From Methanobacteriota archaeon (GTDB lineage: Archaea > Halobacteriota > Halobacteria > Halobacteriales > Halalkalicoccaceae), in the NCBI GenBank assembly GCA_022561895.1, contig JADFQH010000208.1, positions 1-5,798 of the forward strand: DNA of 5,798 nucleotides, written 5' to 3'. The notes under the pieces are model-generated. The model saw nothing but the letters and a program-made list of their open reading frames with translations, was not told where the DNA came from and ran no database searches. Below are positions 4,923 to 5,798 of the stretch, piece after piece. Position numbers and translations under genes: made by a program. The number at the start of each line of letters is the position of its first letter. Position 1 is the stretch's first letter.

Positions 4923-5798
4923 GCGTCGGAAGCGAGCAGGCGCGCGACCTGCTGACCGAGATGGTTTCGACCCCTTCGGTTTCGGGCGAGGAGGAGGAAG
5001 CCGCCGACCTGTTGGTCGACTTCTTCGAGGCCTACGACCGCGAAGCGTGGATCGATAGGGTCGGCAACGTTCGCGCGCCAGCGGACGACCGCCTATTGCT
5101 CACCTCGCATATCGACACCGTTCCGGGTGAGATTCCCGTCCGAACGGATGATGGCGTCCTCTGGGGCCGGGGCAGCGTCGACGCGACCGGCCCGCTGTGT
5201 GCGATGGCGGTCGCCGCGGTCGTCTCTGATACGAGCTTCGCCGGCGTCGTCGGCGAGGAGACCGATTCGCGGGGCGCATGGCACCTGATCGAGAACCGTA
5301 CGTCGCCCGAAGCCCTGATCAACGGCGAACCGAGCGGCTGGGACGGGGTTACACTCGGATACAGGGGGATGCTCGCGGGGACCTACGTCGCTACCTCAGA
5401 ATCGGGCCACACCTCCCGACCGACGCCGAACGCGATCCAGCACGCGATCGGCTGGTGGAGCCGCGTCGAGGCGGCGTTTTCCCCGAGCGAGGACGAAGAA
5501 TGGGGGCCCGTCTTCGAGCGCGTGACGACCAAGCCGGTCGGAATGGAGGGCGGCACTGATCCTGACGGCCTGTCGGTCTCGGCGACCCTCGACGGGCAGT
5601 TCCGGGTCCCTCCGTCGATGACGACCGAGGAGGTCCGCGAAAGAGCAAAAGCCGAGTTGCGGAGCGACAGCGATGCAGCGGGAACCGTCAACTGGGAGAA
5701 ACCGAACCCCCCGGTGATGGAGAGTCCACGACCCGACCTCGCGCGCGCGTTTCGGGTTGCGATCAGGGGAGAGGACGGCGATCCCCGTTTGCTTCGCA
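4919..5798 (+). CDS. argE: [Amino-group carrier protein]-ornithine/lysine hydrolase, ArgE/LysK (M20 family), 3' end outside window
   Basis: This metal-dependent M20 deacylase releases ornithine (lysine in lysine-type systems) from ArgW and so regenerates the carrier. ATG 4919 overlaps the argD stop as ATGA, and 293 complete codons are visible before the window ends with the frame open; relatives are about 350 residues, so roughly 50-70 are missing. The dinuclear zinc site is present: LTSHIDTVPG (61-70, His64 with Asp66), GRGSVDATGP (83-92, bridging Asp88), VGEETDSRGA (111-120, catalytic base Glu113 and ligand Glu114) and NGEPSG (135-140, Glu137). LGYRGML (147-152) and SGHTSRPTPNAI (162-173, His164) mark the lid/dimerisation domain. 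The final ligand His lies beyond the edge. Inference: argF commonly follows in haloarchaeal clusters. Confidence 0.92.
   Translation, partial: MSVGSEQARDLLTEMVSTPSVSGEEEEAADLLVDFFEAYDREAWIDRVGNVRAPADDRLLLTSHIDTVPGEIPVRTDDGVLWGRGSVDATGPLCAMAVAAVVSDTSFAGVVGEETDSRGAWHLIENRTSPEALINGEPSGWDGVTLGYRGMLAGTYVATSESGHTSRPTPNAIQHAIGWWSRVEAAFSPSEDEEWGPVFERVTTKPVGMEGGTDPDGLSVSATLDGQFRVPPSMTTEEVRERAKAELRSDSDAAGTVNWEKPNPPVMESPRPDLARAFRVAIRGEDGDPRLLR

Overview
The window reads as chromosomal DNA from a haloarchaeon (class Halobacteria). The proteins are rich in Asp and Glu, the DNA is GC-rich with G/C-ending codons, genes are packed with 0-4 nt overlaps, and the gene set is the carrier-protein arginine cluster known from haloarchaea. 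The genus cannot be resolved from the sequence alone. All supported genes are on the + strand.

Layout. Bases 1-453 are the C-terminal 150 codons of argininosuccinate lyase (argH). A 164-nt non-coding gap (454-617) holds a small stem-loop and promoter candidates. Then come argW/lysW (618-803, amino-group carrier protein), argX (900-1766, glutamate--carrier ligase), argC (1766-2842, semialdehyde dehydrogenase), argB (2843-3676, kinase), argD (3783-4922, PLP aminotransferase) and argE (4919-5798, M20 deacylase, cut by the right edge). From argX onward the genes overlap or abut, except for a 106-nt spacer between argB and argD.

Pathway. ArgX attaches glutamate to the C-terminal Glu of ArgW. ArgB phosphorylates the bound side chain, ArgC reduces it to the semialdehyde, ArgD aminates it, and ArgE releases ornithine and regenerates ArgW. 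ArgH catalyses the last step to arginine. In Thermus the homologous LysW/X/Y/Z/J/K enzymes make lysine, and some archaea use one set for both. The ArgH neighbour and the usual use of the diaminopimelate route for lysine in haloarchaea favour arginine here.

Not ordinary in this window: (1) ArgW has no cysteine at all, so all four zinc-finger ligand positions of LysW are substituted, and it has no Lys, Arg or His. (2) The argB-argD spacer is a tandem of four stem-loops, two of them perfect 12-bp and 7-bp palindromic arms, inside a 37-codon frame joined to both neighbours by stop/start overlaps; it looks like a small insertion. (3) The argW-argX gap has a 9-bp direct repeat (GAATGAACG) and two tiny frames chained by ATGA overlaps. 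No RNA genes, CRISPR arrays or recognisable transposase genes were seen.
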